Origin: Actinomycetota bacterium
GTDB lineage: Bacteria > Actinomycetota > Actinomycetes > Nanopelagicales > Nanopelagicaceae
Assembly: GCA_026393015.1 (NCBI GenBank)
Contig: JAPLBA010000006.1
Coordinates: forward strand, 1 to 48,123
Direction: 5' to 3'
DNA length: 48,123 nt
This document shows, piece by piece, positions 18,297 to 28,455 of the stretch. The notes below the pieces were generated by a model. It searched no databases and was not told the origin of the DNA. It saw nothing but the letters and a program-made list of their open reading frames with translations. Position numbers and translations under genes: made by a program. Position 1 is the first letter of the stretch; every line of letters begins with the position of its first letter.

Positions 18297-19130
18297 ATGG
18301 GTATTCGTAAATACAAGCCGACAACTCCGGGCCGTCGTGGCTCGAGCGTTTCGGACTTCGTTGAGATCACTCGCACCACCCCGGAGAAGTCGCTCGTCCG
18401 TCCGATCCATTCCAAGGGTGGTCGTAACTCGGCCGGTCGCATCACCGTTCGTCACCAAGGTGGCGGACATAAGCGCGCCTACCGTCTCATCGACTTCCGT
18501 CGTAATGACAAAGATGGCGTGCCAGCAAAGGTCGCTCACATTGAGTACGACCCGAACCGCACTGCGCGTATCGCACTTCTGCATTACGCAGATGGCGAGA
18601 AGCGCTACATCATTGCTCCCAACAAGCTCGGTCAAGGTGACTTTGTAGAGAGTGGTGCAAGCGCCGATATTAAGCCTGGCAACAACTTGCCGCTGCGCAA
18701 TATCCCCGTCGGTACCGTGATCCACGCTATTGAACTCCGCCCAGGTGGAGGAGCCAAGATTGCGCGCTCTGCTGGCGCATCTGTTCAGCTCGTTGCAAAA
18801 GATGGTCCATACGCACAACTCCGGATGCCATCTGGCGAAATTCGTAACGTCGATGTTCGTTGCCGCGCCACCGTTGGTGAAGTGGGTAACGCAGAACAGT
18901 CCAACATCAACTGGGGTAAGGCCGGCCGTATGCGTTGGAAGGGCAAGCGCCCATCCGTCCGCGGTGTTGCCATGAACCCTGTTGATCACCCACACGGTGG
19001 TGGCGAAGGTAAGACCTCTGGTGGACGTCACCCAGTAAGCCCATGGGGACAACCAGAAGGTCGCACTCGTCGCTCCAAGTCAAGCGACAAGATGATCGTC
19101 CGCCGTCGCAAGTCGAACAAGAAGCGCTAG
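18297..19130 (+). CDS. rplB: 50S ribosomal protein L2
   Basis: 277 residues, starting [20 protein letters not shown]. It contains [20 protein letters not shown] and the C-terminal [20 protein letters not shown], which includes the conserved His region near the peptidyl-transferase centre. L2 is needed for subunit association and peptidyl transfer. It is followed by rpsS after 7 nt, with GGAG inside that gap. Confidence 0.97.
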   Translation: MGIRKYKPTTPGRRGSSVSDFVEITRTTPEKSLVRPIHSKGGRNSAGRITVRHQGGGHKRAYRLIDFRRNDKDGVPAKVAHIEYDPNRTARIALLHYADGEKRYIIAPNKLGQGDFVESGASADIKPGNNLPLRNIPVGTVIHAIELRPGGGAKIARSAGASVQLVAKDGPYAQLRMPSGEIRNVDVRCRATVGEVGNAEQSNINWGKAGRMRWKGKRPSVRGVAMNPVDHPHGGGEGKTSGGRHPVSPWGQPEGRTRRSKSSDKMIVRRRKSNKKR

Positions 19131-19137
19131 GAGAACG

Positions 19138-19419
19138 ATGCCTCGGAGTCTTAAGAAGGGTCCCTTCGTTGATGGCCATCTCACCAAAAAGGTGGATGTA
19201 CAAAACGATGCCGGGACTAAGAACGTCATCAAGACGTGGTCGCGTCGCTCCATGATCGTGCCGTCCATGATTGGGCACACGATCGCTGTTCACGATGGCC
19301 GTAAGCACGTTCCAGTTTTCGTGACCGATGCAATGGTCGGTCACAAACTTGGCGAGTTCGCACCCACGCGCACTTTCAAGGGACACGTTAAGGATGATCG
19401 GAGGGCTAAGCGTGGCTGA
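19138..19419 (+). CDS. rpsS: 30S ribosomal protein S19
   Basis: 93 residues: [39 protein letters not shown] and [20 protein letters not shown] are all conserved blocks. S19 binds S13 in the 30S head and contacts the A-site tRNA region. The 3' end overlaps the rplV GTG start by 8 nt. Confidence 0.97.
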   Translation: MPRSLKKGPFVDGHLTKKVDVQNDAGTKNVIKTWSRRSMIVPSMIGHTIAVHDGRKHVPVFVTDAMVGHKLGEFAPTRTFKGHVKDDRRAKRG

Positions 19420-19795
19420 CATCATGGCTCGCGCCAGCACGCGCGACGTACGCATTACTCCTATGAAGGCTCGACGTGTAGTGGACCTGGTCCGCGGCAT
19501 GAAGGCCGACGAGGCTCTTGCTGTACTCAAGTTCGCTCCGCAAGCTGCCGGTGAGACTGTTTACAAGACCGTCGCCTCTGCAGTAGCTAACGCCAAGACA
19601 CTTCATGGTATTCGCGATGCATCCGAACTTTGGATTACTGAAGCTTTCGTTGATGAAGGCGTCACGTTGAAGCGCTTCCGTCCACGTGCACAAGGACGTG
19701 CTTTCCGCATCAACAAGCGCACTTCACACATCACCGTGGTTGTCTCCGATACGAAGACACCAGTCAAGGTCCAGAAGAGAGCAGGTGCCCACTAA
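19412..19795 (+). CDS. rplV: 50S ribosomal protein L22
   Basis: 127 residues from the GTG at 19412. This start has GGAGGG (19400-19405) at 6 nt; the ATG at 19424 would be 18 nt away, and the far upstream start lies within rpsS. The product begins [20 protein letters not shown]. The beta-hairpin that lines the exit tunnel, [20 protein letters not shown] to [13 protein letters not shown], is normal, so no macrolide-type change is evident. It overlaps rpsS by 8 nt and rpsC by 1 nt. Confidence 0.94.
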   Translation: MADIMARASTRDVRITPMKARRVVDLVRGMKADEALAVLKFAPQAAGETVYKTVASAVANAKTLHGIRDASELWITEAFVDEGVTLKRFRPRAQGRAFRINKRTSHITVVVSDTKTPVKVQKRAGAH

Positions 19796-20667
19796 TGGGT
19801 CAAAAAGTTAACCCGTATGGGTTCCGCCTTGGCATCACTACTGAGTTCAAGTCGCGTTGGTATGCAGACAAGCTCTATAAGGATTACGTCAAAGAAGATG
19901 TTGCTATTCGTCGCATGATGACGAAGGGTATGGAGCGCGCTGGTATCTCTCGCGTGGAAATCGAGCGCACCCGCGATCGCGTCCGCATCGACATTCACAC
20001 CGCACGCCCCGGCATTGTCATTGGTCGTCGCGGCCAAGAAGCTGACCGCATTCGTACGGATCTTGAGAAGATGACGGGCAAGCAAGTTCAGCTCAACATT
20101 CTCGAAGTAAAGAACCCAGAGATTGATGCGCAACTCGTTGCACAAGGTGTAGCCGAGCAGCTTTCGAGCCGTGTTTCTTTCCGTCGCGCAATGCGCAAGT
20201 CGATGCAGACCGCTATGAAGTCGGGCGCCAAGGGCATCCGAATCAACTGCTCTGGTCGTCTTGGTGGCGCTGAAATGAGTCGCTCTGAGTTCTATCGTGA
20301 AGGTCGCGTGCCATTGCACACCCTGCGCGCTGATATTGATTACGGCTTCTACGAAGCGGCTACCACTTTCGGTCGCATCGGTGTGAAGGTCTGGATCTAC
20401 AAGGGCGACATCATCGCAAGCCGTAGCGAGCGAGCAGCTTCTGCTCTCGCAGCTGCGCGTGCGCCTAAGCCACGTCCCGCAGCTCGTGGTGCTCGTGCAC
20501 CTCGCGGTCCAGTAACTGTCTCTCATCCAGATTCGGCTCCGGCTCCAGTGGTTGAAGCTCCGGTAGCAGTTGCAGCTCCAGTTGAAATTGCAGCTCCAGC
20601 AGTTGCCGCACCTGAGACCGCACCTGAGACCGCATCTGAGACACCAACGACCAATGGGGAGGCGTAA
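19795..20667 (+). CDS. rpsC: 30S ribosomal protein S3 with Ala/Pro/Glu-rich C-terminal tail
   Basis: 290 residues. The KH domain contains [20 protein letters not shown] (about 62-81). The C-terminal fold includes [20 protein letters not shown] and [18 protein letters not shown]. From about residue 222 a tail of roughly 68 residues follows, rich in Ala, Pro, Glu and Thr. S3 helps form the mRNA entry channel and helicase activity. Tails of this kind occur in actinobacterial S3 proteins but vary a lot. The start overlaps the rplV stop (TAATG). Confidence 0.96.
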   Translation: MGQKVNPYGFRLGITTEFKSRWYADKLYKDYVKEDVAIRRMMTKGMERAGISRVEIERTRDRVRIDIHTARPGIVIGRRGQEADRIRTDLEKMTGKQVQLNILEVKNPEIDAQLVAQGVAEQLSSRVSFRRAMRKSMQTAMKSGAKGIRINCSGRLGGAEMSRSEFYREGRVPLHTLRADIDYGFYEAATTFGRIGVKVWIYKGDIIASRSERAASALAAARAPKPRPAARGARAPRGPVTVSHPDSAPAPVVEAPVAVAAPVEIAAPAVAAPETAPETASETPTTNGEA

Positions 20668-20670
20668 CCG

Positions 20671-21084
20671 ATGCTTATTCCACGCAAGGTACGCCACCGC
20701 AAGCAACACCACCCCAGCCGGAGTGGTGCTGCCAAGGGCGGAACTGCAGTGACCTTTGGTGACTACGGCATTCAAGCCCTTGAGAACTCTTATGTAACGA
20801 ACCGCCAAATTGAGTCGGCTCGTATTGCAATGACACGCCACATCAAGCGTGGTGGAAAGGTCTGGATCAACATTTTCCCTGACCGTCCCATCACCAAGAA
20901 GCCTGCAGAAACCCGCATGGGTTCCGGTAAGGGTTCCCCTGAATGGTGGGTAGCCAACGTCAAGGTGGGCCGTGTGATGTTCGAACTTTCAGGCGTAACT
21001 GAGGAAGTGGCTCGTGAGGCAATGACTCGCGCGATTCACAAGCTTCCCATGAAGTGCCGTGTTGTACGACGCGAGGAGGCATAA
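20671..21084 (+). CDS. rplP: 50S ribosomal protein L16
   Basis: 137 residues: [40 protein letters not shown] and [20 protein letters not shown] are diagnostic. L16 shapes the A-site tRNA path on the 50S subunit and includes the Arg that is hydroxylated in some bacteria. The ATG follows GGGGAGGCG, only 3 nt after the rpsC stop. It is immediately followed by rpmC. Confidence 0.97.
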   Translation: MLIPRKVRHRKQHHPSRSGAAKGGTAVTFGDYGIQALENSYVTNRQIESARIAMTRHIKRGGKVWINIFPDRPITKKPAETRMGSGKGSPEWWVANVKVGRVMFELSGVTEEVAREAMTRAIHKLPMKCRVVRREEA

Positions 21085-21297
21085 ATGGCAATCACCGTGA
21101 ATGAACTTCGCGGCCTTGAGGTCGATGAGTTGGCAACCAAGCTCAAGGAAGCAAAGGAAGAACTCTTCAACCTTCGCTTTCAAGCAGCAACTGGCCAACT
21201 TGAAAACCATGGCCGTCTCAATGCGGTTCGCAAAGAGATCGCTCGTATCTACACGATCATGCGAGAGCGTGAACTTGGAATTGGTGGTGCAGCATGA
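21085..21297 (+). CDS. rpmC: 50S ribosomal protein L29
   Basis: 70 residues, two antiparallel helices: [20 protein letters not shown] and the conserved [20 protein letters not shown] stretch. L29 lies beside L23 at the tunnel exit. The ATG starts directly after the rplP stop, with CGAGGAGGC as ribosome site. The end overlaps rpsQ by 4 nt (ATGA). Confidence 0.96.
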   Translation: MAITVNELRGLEVDELATKLKEAKEELFNLRFQAATGQLENHGRLNAVRKEIARIYTIMRERELGIGGAA

Positions 21298-21575
21298 GTA
21301 ATTCAACCGTAGACACAAATGTCGATCGCGGCTCTCGCAAGACGCGTGAAGGCACTGTAGTCAGCGACAAGATGGATAAGACCGTCGTAGTCGTTGTAGA
21401 GGATCGCGTAAAGCACCCTCTTTACGGCAAGGTCATGCGCCGCACCAACAAGCTCAAGGCCCACGATGAGAACAACACCTGTGGTGTTGGCGATCGCGTG
21501 CTACTTATGGAAACTCGTCCGCTCTCGGCAACGAAGCGCTGGCGGGTAGTCGAAATCCTCGAAAAGGCCAAGTAA
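21294..21575 (+). CDS. rpsQ: 30S ribosomal protein S17
   Basis: 93 residues. The OB fold has [40 protein letters not shown] and [20 protein letters not shown]. It has a short extra N-terminus of about 15 residues compared with E. coli S17, usual in Actinobacteria. S17 is a primary 16S rRNA binder. It overlaps rpmC by 4 nt. Confidence 0.96.
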   Translation: MSNSTVDTNVDRGSRKTREGTVVSDKMDKTVVVVVEDRVKHPLYGKVMRRTNKLKAHDENNTCGVGDRVLLMETRPLSATKRWRVVEILEKAK

Positions 21576-21595
21576 GTCCCGATAAGGAGTACGAA

Positions 21596-21964
21596 GTGAT
21601 TCAACAAGAGTCGCGACTACGCGTCGCTGACAACACAGGTGCAAAGGAACTCCTTTGCATCCGCGTGTTGGGCGGTTCGTCGCGCCGTTACGCAGGTATC
21701 GGCGATGTCATCGTATGTAGCGTCAAGGATGCAATTCCTGGCGGGCAGGTCAAGAAGGGTGACGTCGTAAAAGCCGTCGTCGTACGCACCGTCAAGGAGC
21801 GTCGTCGTCCAGATGGCTCTTACATCAAATTCGATGAGAACGCTGCCGTCATCTTGAAGGCAGACGGGGAGCCACGTGGCACCCGTATCTTCGGACCAGT
21901 TGGTCGCGAACTTCGCGACAAGCGCTATATGAAGATCATCTCGCTCGCACCGGAGGTGCTCTAA
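21596..21964 (+). CDS. rplN: 50S ribosomal protein L14
   Basis: 122 residues from a GTG start behind ATAAGGAG. It contains [37 protein letters not shown] and the C-terminal [20 protein letters not shown]14 forms intersubunit bridges and is the site for RsfS silencing. It opens the spc block with no separate promoter visible in the 20-nt spacer. Confidence 0.97.
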   Translation: MIQQESRLRVADNTGAKELLCIRVLGGSSRRYAGIGDVIVCSVKDAIPGGQVKKGDVVKAVVVRTVKERRRPDGSYIKFDENAAVILKADGEPRGTRIFGPVGRELRDKRYMKIISLAPEVL

Positions 21965-21966
21965 AC

Positions 21967-22287
21967 ATGGCAAAGATTAAGAAGGGCGACACCGTTCAAG
22001 TCATCACTGGCAAGGACAAGGGCGCCAAGGGCAAAGTTATTCACGTCTACAGAGAGACCGAAAAGGTGCTCGTTGAAGGCGTAAATCGAATCACGAAGCA
22101 CACCAAGATTGGTGAAGGCATCCGTGGTACGCAGACCGGTGGCATCATCACTCAAGAGGCCCCGATACACGTATCCAACGTCATGCTCGTTGATTCAGAT
22201 ACCGGCAAGGCAACGCGTGTCGGCTTCCGTCAGGATGAAGAGGGCAAGAATGTCCGAATCTCCAAGAGCACTGGTAAGGACCTCTAA
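21967..22287 (+). CDS. rplX: 50S ribosomal protein L24
   Basis: 106 residues. The N-terminal KOW motif is [34 protein letters not shown] follows, then the conserved [12 protein letters not shown]24 initiates 50S assembly and sits near the tunnel exit. It lies 2 nt after rplN, with CCGGAGG inside the end of that gene. Confidence 0.96.
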   Translation: MAKIKKGDTVQVITGKDKGAKGKVIHVYRETEKVLVEGVNRITKHTKIGEGIRGTQTGGIITQEAPIHVSNVMLVDSDTGKATRVGFRQDEEGKNVRISKSTGKDL

Positions 22288-22289
22288 TC

Positions 22290-22853
22290 ATGACCACTAC
22301 TGCTCTCTCTATGCCTCGGTTGAAGGAGCGCTACCGCGCCCAAATCATGCCCGCGCTCCAAGATCAATTTGCTTACGGAAACGTGATGCAGGTTCCTGGC
22401 CTCACCAAGGTCGTGGTCAACATGGGTGTCGGCGAAGCCGCTAAAGATGCCAAGTTGATCGAAGGCGCTATTCGCGACCTTGCTGCGATCACTGGTCAAA
22501 AGCCTCAGGTCACTCGCTCGCGCAAGTCAATCGCACAGTTCAAGCTTCGCGAGAACATGCCGATTGGTGCGCACGTCACACTTCGTGGCGATCGCATGTG
22601 GGAGTTCCTTGATCGCCTCGTCTCCATCTCGCTTCCTCGTATCCGTGATTTCCGCGGTCTCTCAGCGAAGCAATTCGATGGTCACGGCAATTACACCTTT
22701 GGTCTGACGGAGCAAGTTGTATTCCCTGAAATCGATCAAGACAAAATTGATCGTCCTCGCGGAATGGACATCACCGTCGTCACCACGGCAACGACTGATG
22801 AAGAGGGGCGTGCGCTTCTGCGTCTGCTCGGCTTCCCGTTTAAGGAGATGTGA
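22290..22853 (+). CDS. rplE: 50S ribosomal protein L5
   Basis: 187 residues: [60 protein letters not shown] and the C-terminal [21 protein letters not shown]5 binds 5S rRNA and contacts the P-site tRNA and S13. It starts 2 nt after rplX. rpsZ starts 1 nt after its stop. Confidence 0.97.
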   Translation: MTTTALSMPRLKERYRAQIMPALQDQFAYGNVMQVPGLTKVVVNMGVGEAAKDAKLIEGAIRDLAAITGQKPQVTRSRKSIAQFKLRENMPIGAHVTLRGDRMWEFLDRLVSISLPRIRDFRGLSAKQFDGHGNYTFGLTEQVVFPEIDQDKIDRPRGMDITVVTTATTDEEGRALLRLLGFPFKEM

Positions 22854-22854
22854 G

Positions 22855-23040
22855 ATGGCTAAAACATCACTCAAGGTAAAGGCTGCTCGTACCCCGAAGT
22901 TCAAGGTGCGCGGCTACACCCGTTGCCAACGTTGTGGACGTCCACGCGCCGTCTACCAAAAGTTTGGTCTATGCCGTGTGTGCTTCCGTGAGATGGCACA
23001 CGCTGGTGAACTCCCAGGTATTACAAAAGCAAGCTGGTAA
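22855..23040 (+). CDS. rpsZ: 30S ribosomal protein S14, zinc-binding type Z
   Basis: 61 residues from the ATG at 22855. The short form carries two CxxC pairs, CQRC (about 24-27) and CRVC (about 40-43), that bind zinc, plus [14 protein letters not shown] and the C-terminal GITKASW. S14 completes the 30S head. The TAAGGAG site lies inside the end of rplE. A zinc-free paralogue, often used under zinc starvation in Actinobacteria, is not in this window. Confidence 0.96.
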   Translation: MAKTSLKVKAARTPKFKVRGYTRCQRCGRPRAVYQKFGLCRVCFREMAHAGELPGITKASW

Positions 23041-23106
23041 ACCCACTACGCGGCAGGTCCATTGCGAGATTCGCAGCGGATACCACCACGAGAAAGGCCG
23101 AATACC

Positions 23107-23499
23107 ATGACAATGACCGATCCAATCGCAGACATGTTGACTCGTCTTCGTAATGCGAACAGCGCTTACCACGACACGGTTGCAATGCCGACGTCGAAGA
23201 CTAAGCAAAATATCGCCGTCATCCTCCAGAAGGAGGGTTACATCGCTGGCTTCAAAGTAGACGCTGCTACTCGTACCCTCACCATCGACCTTAAGTTCGG
23301 TCCCAACCGTGAGCGTTCGATCGCTGGTCTTCGCCGCGTGAGCAAGCCCGGCCTTCGCGTTTACGCAAAGTCGACTGCTCTTCCTAAGGTGCTCGGTGGC
23401 CTGGGTGTTGCCATTATTTCCACATCGTCTGGCTTGCTGACTGATAAGCAAGCCAATAAGCAAGGTGTAGGCGGAGAAGTCCTCGCCTACGTCTGGTAG
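23107..23499 (+). CDS. rpsH: 30S ribosomal protein S8
   Basis: 130 residues from the ATG at 23107, which is 9 nt after GAAAGG and gives the actinobacterial start [20 protein letters not shown]. The next ATG at 23113 is too far from the ribosome site. The C-terminal [20 protein letters not shown] to GGEVLAYVW is canonical. S8 is a primary 16S binder and the spc repressor in E. coli. The 66-nt spacer upstream contains a small TGCGA/TCGCA hairpin (23063-23075); any S8 operator role is a guess. Confidence 0.96.
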   Translation: MTMTDPIADMLTRLRNANSAYHDTVAMPTSKTKQNIAVILQKEGYIAGFKVDAATRTLTIDLKFGPNRERSIAGLRRVSKPGLRVYAKSTALPKVLGGLGVAIISTSSGLLTDKQANKQGVGGEVLAYVW

Positions 23500-23508
23500 G
23501 AGGAAACC

Positions 23509-24051
23509 ATGTCACGTATTGGTCGTCTCCCTATCCCAGTGCCTTCAGGCGTTGAGGTCACCATTAGCGGAGCGCATGTCACTGTGAAGGGTCCCAAGGG
23601 AACGCTTTCACATACGCTCGCTGAGCCCATTGCGATTGCCAAGCAAGACGATGGCACTCTCCTGGTGACACGTCCCAACGACGAGCGTCTTCCTAAAGCT
23701 CTACACGGTCTTTCGCGCACTCTGGTTGCCAACATGGTTCAAGGTGTCACCGAGGGCTACACCAAGTCGATGGAAATCGTCGGCGTCGGTTACCGCGTAG
23801 CCCCCAAAGGCAGCGACCTTGAGTTCGCTCTTGGTTTTAGCCATCCAGTGATTATTCCGGCACCTGAAGGAATCTCATTTGCTGTTGAATCACCCACCAA
23901 GTTTTCGGTGAGCGGTATCGACAAGCAACAGGTCGGAGAAATATCTGCCAACATCCGCAAACTTCGTAAGCCTGATCCTTACAAGGGCAAGGGCATCCGT
24001 TATCTCGGCGAGACCATTCGCCGCAAGCAAGGAAAGGCGGGTAAGAAGTAA
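23509..24051 (+). CDS. rplF: 50S ribosomal protein L6
   Basis: 180 residues, starting [20 protein letters not shown], with two similar alpha/beta domains and the conserved [20 protein letters not shown] near the end. L6 supports the factor-binding site near the sarcin-ricin loop. TAGGAGG precedes the ATG. The stop overlaps the rplR start by 1 nt (TAATG). Confidence 0.97.
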   Translation: MSRIGRLPIPVPSGVEVTISGAHVTVKGPKGTLSHTLAEPIAIAKQDDGTLLVTRPNDERLPKALHGLSRTLVANMVQGVTEGYTKSMEIVGVGYRVAPKGSDLEFALGFSHPVIIPAPEGISFAVESPTKFSVSGIDKQQVGEISANIRKLRKPDPYKGKGIRYLGETIRRKQGKAGKK

Positions 24052-24428
24052 TGTCGATCGGCGTAAAGGTTGTTAAGGGCTCCGCACAGAATGCGCGTGC
24101 CCGACGTCACTTCCGTGTACGTAAGAACGTGAGCGGTACTTCACTGCGTCCACGTCTCGTCGTATCACGTTCGGCCCGTCACCTCATGGTCCAAGTTGTC
24201 GATGACACCATTGGCCAAACACTGGCATCTGCTTCCACCATGGAGAGTGCTCTTCGTAGCGCTACTGGCGACAAAACCTCTAAGGCTCGTGCGGTGGGTC
24301 AGCTCGTAGCTGATCGCGCAAAGGCTGCGGGCGTTGCTCAAGTTGTCTTTGATCGTGGTGGCAATCGCTACCACGGCCGTATTGCAGCTCTTGCAGAGGG
24401 CGCTCGCGAGAATGGACTGGACTTCTAA
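24051..24428 (+). CDS. rplR: 50S ribosomal protein L18
   Basis: 125 residues. It contains [20 protein letters not shown] and the C-terminal [20 protein letters not shown], the 5S rRNA-binding surface. It works with L5 and L25 in the 5S particle. TAATG junctions join it to rplF upstream and rpsE downstream. Confidence 0.97.
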   Translation: MSIGVKVVKGSAQNARARRHFRVRKNVSGTSLRPRLVVSRSARHLMVQVVDDTIGQTLASASTMESALRSATGDKTSKARAVGQLVADRAKAAGVAQVVFDRGGNRYHGRIAALAEGARENGLDF

Positions 24429-25033
24429 TGACTACACGTGAAGCTGACAACGGAGCTAAGGGTCGCGGCGAACGTCGCGATCGTCGCGAACGTCGCGATG
24501 GTGGCCCACAAGCCGAGAAGAGCAATTACATCGAGCGCGTGGTCTTCATCAACCGCGTAGCCAAGGTAGTCAAGGGTGGTCGTCGCTTCTCCTTCACCGC
24601 ACTCGTCGTCGTCGGCGATGGCGATGGCATGGTGGGCGTGGGATACGGCAAGGCTAAGGAAGTTCCGCAAGCAATTGCTAAGGGCGTTGAAGAAGCGAAG
24701 CGTTCTTTCTTCAAAGTTCCACGCATTCAAGCAACCATCCCGCACCCAGTGCAGGGCGAAGCTGCTGCCGGCGTAGTACTCCTCAAGCCAGCTAGCCCAG
24801 GTACTGGAGTTATCGCAGGCGGACCAGTTCGCGCAGTACTCGAGTGCGCTGGCATTCACGATGTGCTTAGCAAGTCACTTGGCTCTAACAATGCAATCAA
24901 TATCGTGCATGCAACTGTTGCTGCACTCAAGATGCTTGAGCAACCAGAAGCAATTGCTGCTCGTCGTGGCCTTCCTTTGGAAGATGTCGCACCAGCCGCT
25001 CTTCTACGTGCTCGCGCAGGAGTAGGTGCGTAA
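24428..25033 (+). CDS. rpsE: 30S ribosomal protein S5
   Basis: 201 residues. An Arg/Asp-rich N-terminal extension (about 1-35) precedes the double-stranded-RNA-like domain with [20 protein letters not shown] and [15 protein letters not shown]. The C-terminal half has GAAAAGVVL-type [20 protein letters not shown] and [20 protein letters not shown]5 with S3 and S4 forms the mRNA entry and controls fidelity. It shares TAATG overlaps with rplR and rpmD. Confidence 0.97.
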   Translation: MTTREADNGAKGRGERRDRRERRDGGPQAEKSNYIERVVFINRVAKVVKGGRRFSFTALVVVGDGDGMVGVGYGKAKEVPQAIAKGVEEAKRSFFKVPRIQATIPHPVQGEAAAGVVLLKPASPGTGVIAGGPVRAVLECAGIHDVLSKSLGSNNAINIVHATVAALKMLEQPEAIAARRGLPLEDVAPAALLRARAGVGA

Positions 25034-25215
25034 TGGGACGTCTTAAAGTCACCCAACATAAGTCGAAGATCGGCGGACGGCCGGAGCATCGCGAGACGCT
25101 TCGCTCACTCGGTCTGAAGCGCATTGGCGACATTGTCGTCAAAGAAGATCGTCCTGAGATTCGTGGCATGGTTCATGCTGTACGCCATCTCGTTACCGTA
25201 GAAGAGGTGGAGTAA
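25033..25215 (+). CDS. rpmD: 50S ribosomal protein L30
   Basis: 60 residues, the usual length: [40 protein letters not shown] and [16 protein letters not shown]30 is a small non-essential protein of the 50S body. It overlaps rpsE and rplO by 1 nt each, with AGGTGG before the next start. Confidence 0.96.
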   Translation: MGRLKVTQHKSKIGGRPEHRETLRSLGLKRIGDIVVKEDRPEIRGMVHAVRHLVTVEEVE

Positions 25216-25655
25216 TGACTCTCAAAATGCATCATCTTCGTCCCGCACCCGGTGCCAAGAAGGCCAAGACTCGTAAGGGCCGTGGTGAGGCATCAAAGGG
25301 TAAGACTGCAGGCCGCGGTACCAAGGGAACCAAGGCTCGCTACCAAGTACCCGCACGCTTTGAGGGTGGCCAAATGCCGCTCCACATGCGCTTGCCTAAA
25401 CTTCGTGGCTTTACAAACCCATTCCGCGTTGAGTACCAAGTAGTCAACGTAGAGACCATCGCAATCCTCTTTCCAACAGGCGGAGCCATCACGGTTGCTG
25501 ACTTGGTGAGCAAGGGCGCGGTTCGCGAAGGCGAAAAGGTCAAGGTTCTTGGCGATGGAGAGATTGCAGTCAAAGTAAACGTGACTGCTCATAAGTTTTC
25601 TACCTCAGCTGCAGAGAAGATCACTGCTGTTGGCGGTACGGTTACTACTCTCTAA
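25215..25655 (+). CDS. rplO: 50S ribosomal protein L15
   Basis: 146 residues. The basic, Gly-rich N-terminal arm (about 1-55) includes [20 protein letters not shown] and penetrates 23S rRNA. The conserved [20 protein letters not shown] and a C-terminal beta domain follow. L15 is a late 50S assembly protein. A 54-nt spacer to secY carries a GTCACT/AGTGAC hairpin (25672-25690) without a T-run. Confidence 0.97.
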   Translation: MTLKMHHLRPAPGAKKAKTRKGRGEASKGKTAGRGTKGTKARYQVPARFEGGQMPLHMRLPKLRGFTNPFRVEYQVVNVETIAILFPTGGAITVADLVSKGAVREGEKVKVLGDGEIAVKVNVTAHKFSTSAAEKITAVGGTVTTL

Positions 25656-25709
25656 CCATTCTGTACTAGTAGTCACTCAGCAATAGTGACAGAGGCCTAG
25701 GAGGACGTC

Positions 25710-27005
25710 GTGCTCGCAGCGTTTGGAAAGGCGTTTAAAACGCCAGACCTTCGTCGAAAGATCCTCTTTACTTTGGGGGTCATGGCGCTCTTTCGCTTTG
25801 GCTCGATCATTCCTACCCCTGGCGTCTCCTATAAGAACGTCCAAACTTGTATCGATCAGGTCAAGGGACAGGGTTTATTCAACCTCGTAAACCTCTTTAG
25901 TGGCGGCGCACTGCTTCACCTCTCTGTCTTCGCACTCGGCATCATGCCCTACATCACAAGCAGTATCATCGTGCAGCTTTTGACGGTTGTAATTCCGCGC
26001 TTTGAAGCTTTGAAGCAAGAGGGACAATCGGGTACTGCCAAACTGACGCAGTACACGCGTTACCTCACCATTGGTCTGGGAATCTTGCAAGCAACTGGCC
26101 TCATCGCCGTAGCGCGCACGCCCGGCAACCTCTTCCGAAGTTGCAACTTGCCCATCATTCCCGATGCTTCTTGGCAAAGAATCACCACCATGGTCTTCGT
26201 GATGACTGCGGGCACTGCAGTAATTATGTGGCTTGGTGAACTGATCACTGATCGCGGCATCGGCAACGGTATGTCGATCTTGATCTTCACCTCCATTGCC
26301 GCTGGTTTCCCTGGTCAACTCTGGAGTATCAAGGTGCAAAAGGGCTGGCCAGTATTTCTTTTCGTCATGGCCGTTGGTGTCGTGATCGTGGCTGCCGTGG
26401 TCTTCGTAGAGAACGCCCAACGTCGTATTCCAGTGCAGTACGCCAAGCGCATGGTGGGGCGTCAGATGTACGGCGGAACGAGCACTTATATTCCGATTAA
26501 GGTCAACCAAGCTGGCGTTATCCCCGTCATCTTCGCTTCTTCATTGCTCTACATCCCCAACTTGCTGGTAAATCTCACCGCAAGCAAAGCGGCGTGGGCT
26601 ACCTTCATCACCAAATTCTTCGTGCGTGGCGATCACTGGTCGTACATGTTGGCTTACTTCCTCCTCATCATTTTCTTCACGTACTTCTATGTCTCGATTA
26701 CTTTCAACCCTGACGAAGTGGCCGAGAATATGAAAAAGTACGGTGGGTTCATTCCAGGCATTCGCGCTGGCCGCCCCACCTCTGAGTATTTGGCTTACAT
26801 TCTCTCGCGTATCACTGCTCCCGGAGCGCTCTACCTTGGCTTCGTCGCATTGATCCCGATCATCGCGCTCTCACTCTTTGGGGCTACACAAAACTTCCCC
26901 TTCGGTGGAACTGCGATCCTCATTGTCGTCGGTGTCGGTCTAGATACTGCCAAGCAGATTGAAAGCCAACTCCAACAGCGCTCCTACGAAGGATTCCTTC
27001 GCTAA
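25710..27005 (+). CDS. secY: preprotein translocase subunit SecY
   Basis: 431 residues from a GTG start behind CTAGGAGGA. Ten membrane segments are expected. The conserved FRFGSIIPTPGV after TM1, the plug region with GGALLHLSVFALGIMPYITS, and the late block VSITFNPDEVAENMKKYGGF and GIRAGRPTSEYLAYILSRIT are present. SecY is the protein-conducting channel; SecE is encoded at the start of the window. It overlaps adk by 1 nt, the usual spc operon end. Confidence 0.97.
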   Translation: MLAAFGKAFKTPDLRRKILFTLGVMALFRFGSIIPTPGVSYKNVQTCIDQVKGQGLFNLVNLFSGGALLHLSVFALGIMPYITSSIIVQLLTVVIPRFEALKQEGQSGTAKLTQYTRYLTIGLGILQATGLIAVARTPGNLFRSCNLPIIPDASWQRITTMVFVMTAGTAVIMWLGELITDRGIGNGMSILIFTSIAAGFPGQLWSIKVQKGWPVFLFVMAVGVVIVAAVVFVENAQRRIPVQYAKRMVGRQMYGGTSTYIPIKVNQAGVIPVIFASSLLYIPNLLVNLTASKAAWATFITKFFVRGDHWSYMLAYFLLIIFFTYFYVSITFNPDEVAENMKKYGGFIPGIRAGRPTSEYLAYILSRITAPGALYLGFVALIPIIALSLFGATQNFPFGGTAILIVVGVGLDTAKQIESQLQQRSYEGFLR

Positions 27006-27655
27006 TGCGTCTCATCCTGGTGGGTCCGCCGGGCGCTGGTAAGGGAACGCAAGCACAATTCCTCGCTGAGCACTTTGCTATTCCGCATATCTCCACGGGT
27101 GATATTTTTCGTGCCAACCTAAAGTCCGGTACTCCTCTTGGTGTTGAAGCCAAGGGTTATATGGACAAGGGTGAACTCGTTCCAGATTCGGTAACAAACG
27201 CAATGGTTGCTGATCGACTTACTCATGCAGATACTAAGAATGGTTTTTTACTCGATGGTTTTCCGCGCAATGTGGTGCAATCTGAAGTGTTGGCAGAGAT
27301 CGTGGAAAAGGCAGGCACCCCAATTGATGCCGCGCTCGAACTCACCGTCGACGAAAATGAAATCATTCGACGTCTCTCAGGTCGACGCGTCTGCCGTAAC
27401 TGTGGCCGTATTTGGCATATTGATTCTGATCCCACTCAAGCTGCTGCTATCTGTGATGGTTGCGGTGGTGAGATTTATCAACGTGACGACGACAAGGAAG
27501 AAGTGATCGCTCGTCGTCTTGAGGTCTATCGCGAGCAAACTGAACCGATCACTAATTTCTACCGCACCCGCTCCCTTTTGGTTTCCATTAGTGCCATGGG
27601 TGCTGTGGCGGAAGTGACCAGCCGTGCGATCACCGCACTGCTCGCACACCGTTAA
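27005..27655 (+). CDS. adk: adenylate kinase (long form with zinc LID)
   Basis: 216 residues. The P-loop is GPPGAGKGT (7-15); STGDIFR and LDGFPRN form the AMP site. The LID (about 122-160) has Cys130, Cys133, Cys150 and Cys153, a Cys4 structural zinc site. The enzyme interconverts ATP + AMP and 2 ADP in the cytosol. Streptomyces has the same long form, whereas mycobacterial Adk is shorter. The start overlaps the secY stop (TAATG); map follows after 2 nt. Confidence 0.97.
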   Translation: MRLILVGPPGAGKGTQAQFLAEHFAIPHISTGDIFRANLKSGTPLGVEAKGYMDKGELVPDSVTNAMVADRLTHADTKNGFLLDGFPRNVVQSEVLAEIVEKAGTPIDAALELTVDENEIIRRLSGRRVCRNCGRIWHIDSDPTQAAAICDGCGGEIYQRDDDKEEVIARRLEVYREQTEPITNFYRTRSLLVSISAMGAVAEVTSRAITALLAHR

Positions 27656-27657
27656 TC

Positions 27658-28455
27658 ATGACTATCCAGATCAAGACCCAAGAAGAAATTCAACTGATGC
27701 GCCGTGCTGGCGTTATCGTGGGGGAGACGCTCGCACTGTTGCGCGAGAGCGTCAAAGTAGGAATGCGCACTGTTGAGTTAGATGCAATTGCTGAAGAACA
27801 CATTCGCAAGTCCGGCGCTATTCCGTCTTTCAAAGGTTATTACGGTTTCCCTTGCAGCATCTGCGTCTCCATCAATGATGAAGTGGTGCATGGCATTCCA
27901 GGCGAGCGCATGATTCAAGATGGCGATGTGGTCTCCATTGATTGCGGAGCGATTCTTAACGGTTGGCATGGAGATGCTGCGTTCACCATAGGCGTGGGAA
28001 ATATGGCACCAGAGGATGTGGCGTTGATCGAAGATTGCCGCAAATCACTCTGGGCTGGCATCGGTGCTGCGCGCCTTGGCGGACATGTTTCCGATATTGG
28101 TCATGCCGTCGAGCGCTCTATCATCGCTTCGGAGAAAGCGCGCAAGGTGCGCTACGGAATTCTTGAGGAGTACACCGGCCACGGCATCGGCACAGAGATG
28201 CATCAAGACCCGCACGTGCCCAACTTTGGCAAAGCGGGCAAAGGAGCCAAGCTCGTTCTTGGATTAGCTCTTGCTGTCGAGCCGATGATCACTCGCGGCA
28301 CGCATCGCATGCGCACTCTTGAAGATGAATGGACAGTTGTTTCTACGGACGGTTCGCGCGGGGCGCATTGGGAAGAGACTTTCACCTTGCGACCCGACGG
28401 CACGCCATGGGTGCTCACTAGCCTCGATGGTGGAGAGAGCGAACTTAAGGCTTAG
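27658..28455 (+). CDS. map: methionine aminopeptidase, type I
   Basis: 265 residues. Metal ligands of the pita-bread fold are visible: Asp in VVSIDCGAILNGWHGDAAF (both Asp), His in GHGIGTEMHQDPHVPNFG, Glu in LAVEPMIT and Glu in GAHWEETFTL. CSICVSINDEVVHGIP forms the substrate pocket. It removes initiator Met from nascent proteins. The start follows adk closely. The end overlaps the convergent DUF4190-type gene by 3-4 nt, and infA is therefore displaced about 700 bp downstream. Confidence 0.97.
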   Translation: MTIQIKTQEEIQLMRRAGVIVGETLALLRESVKVGMRTVELDAIAEEHIRKSGAIPSFKGYYGFPCSICVSINDEVVHGIPGERMIQDGDVVSIDCGAILNGWHGDAAFTIGVGNMAPEDVALIEDCRKSLWAGIGAARLGGHVSDIGHAVERSIIASEKARKVRYGILEEYTGHGIGTEMHQDPHVPNFGKAGKGAKLVLGLALAVEPMITRGTHRMRTLEDEWTVVSTDGSRGAHWEETFTLRPDGTPWVLTSLDGGESELKA

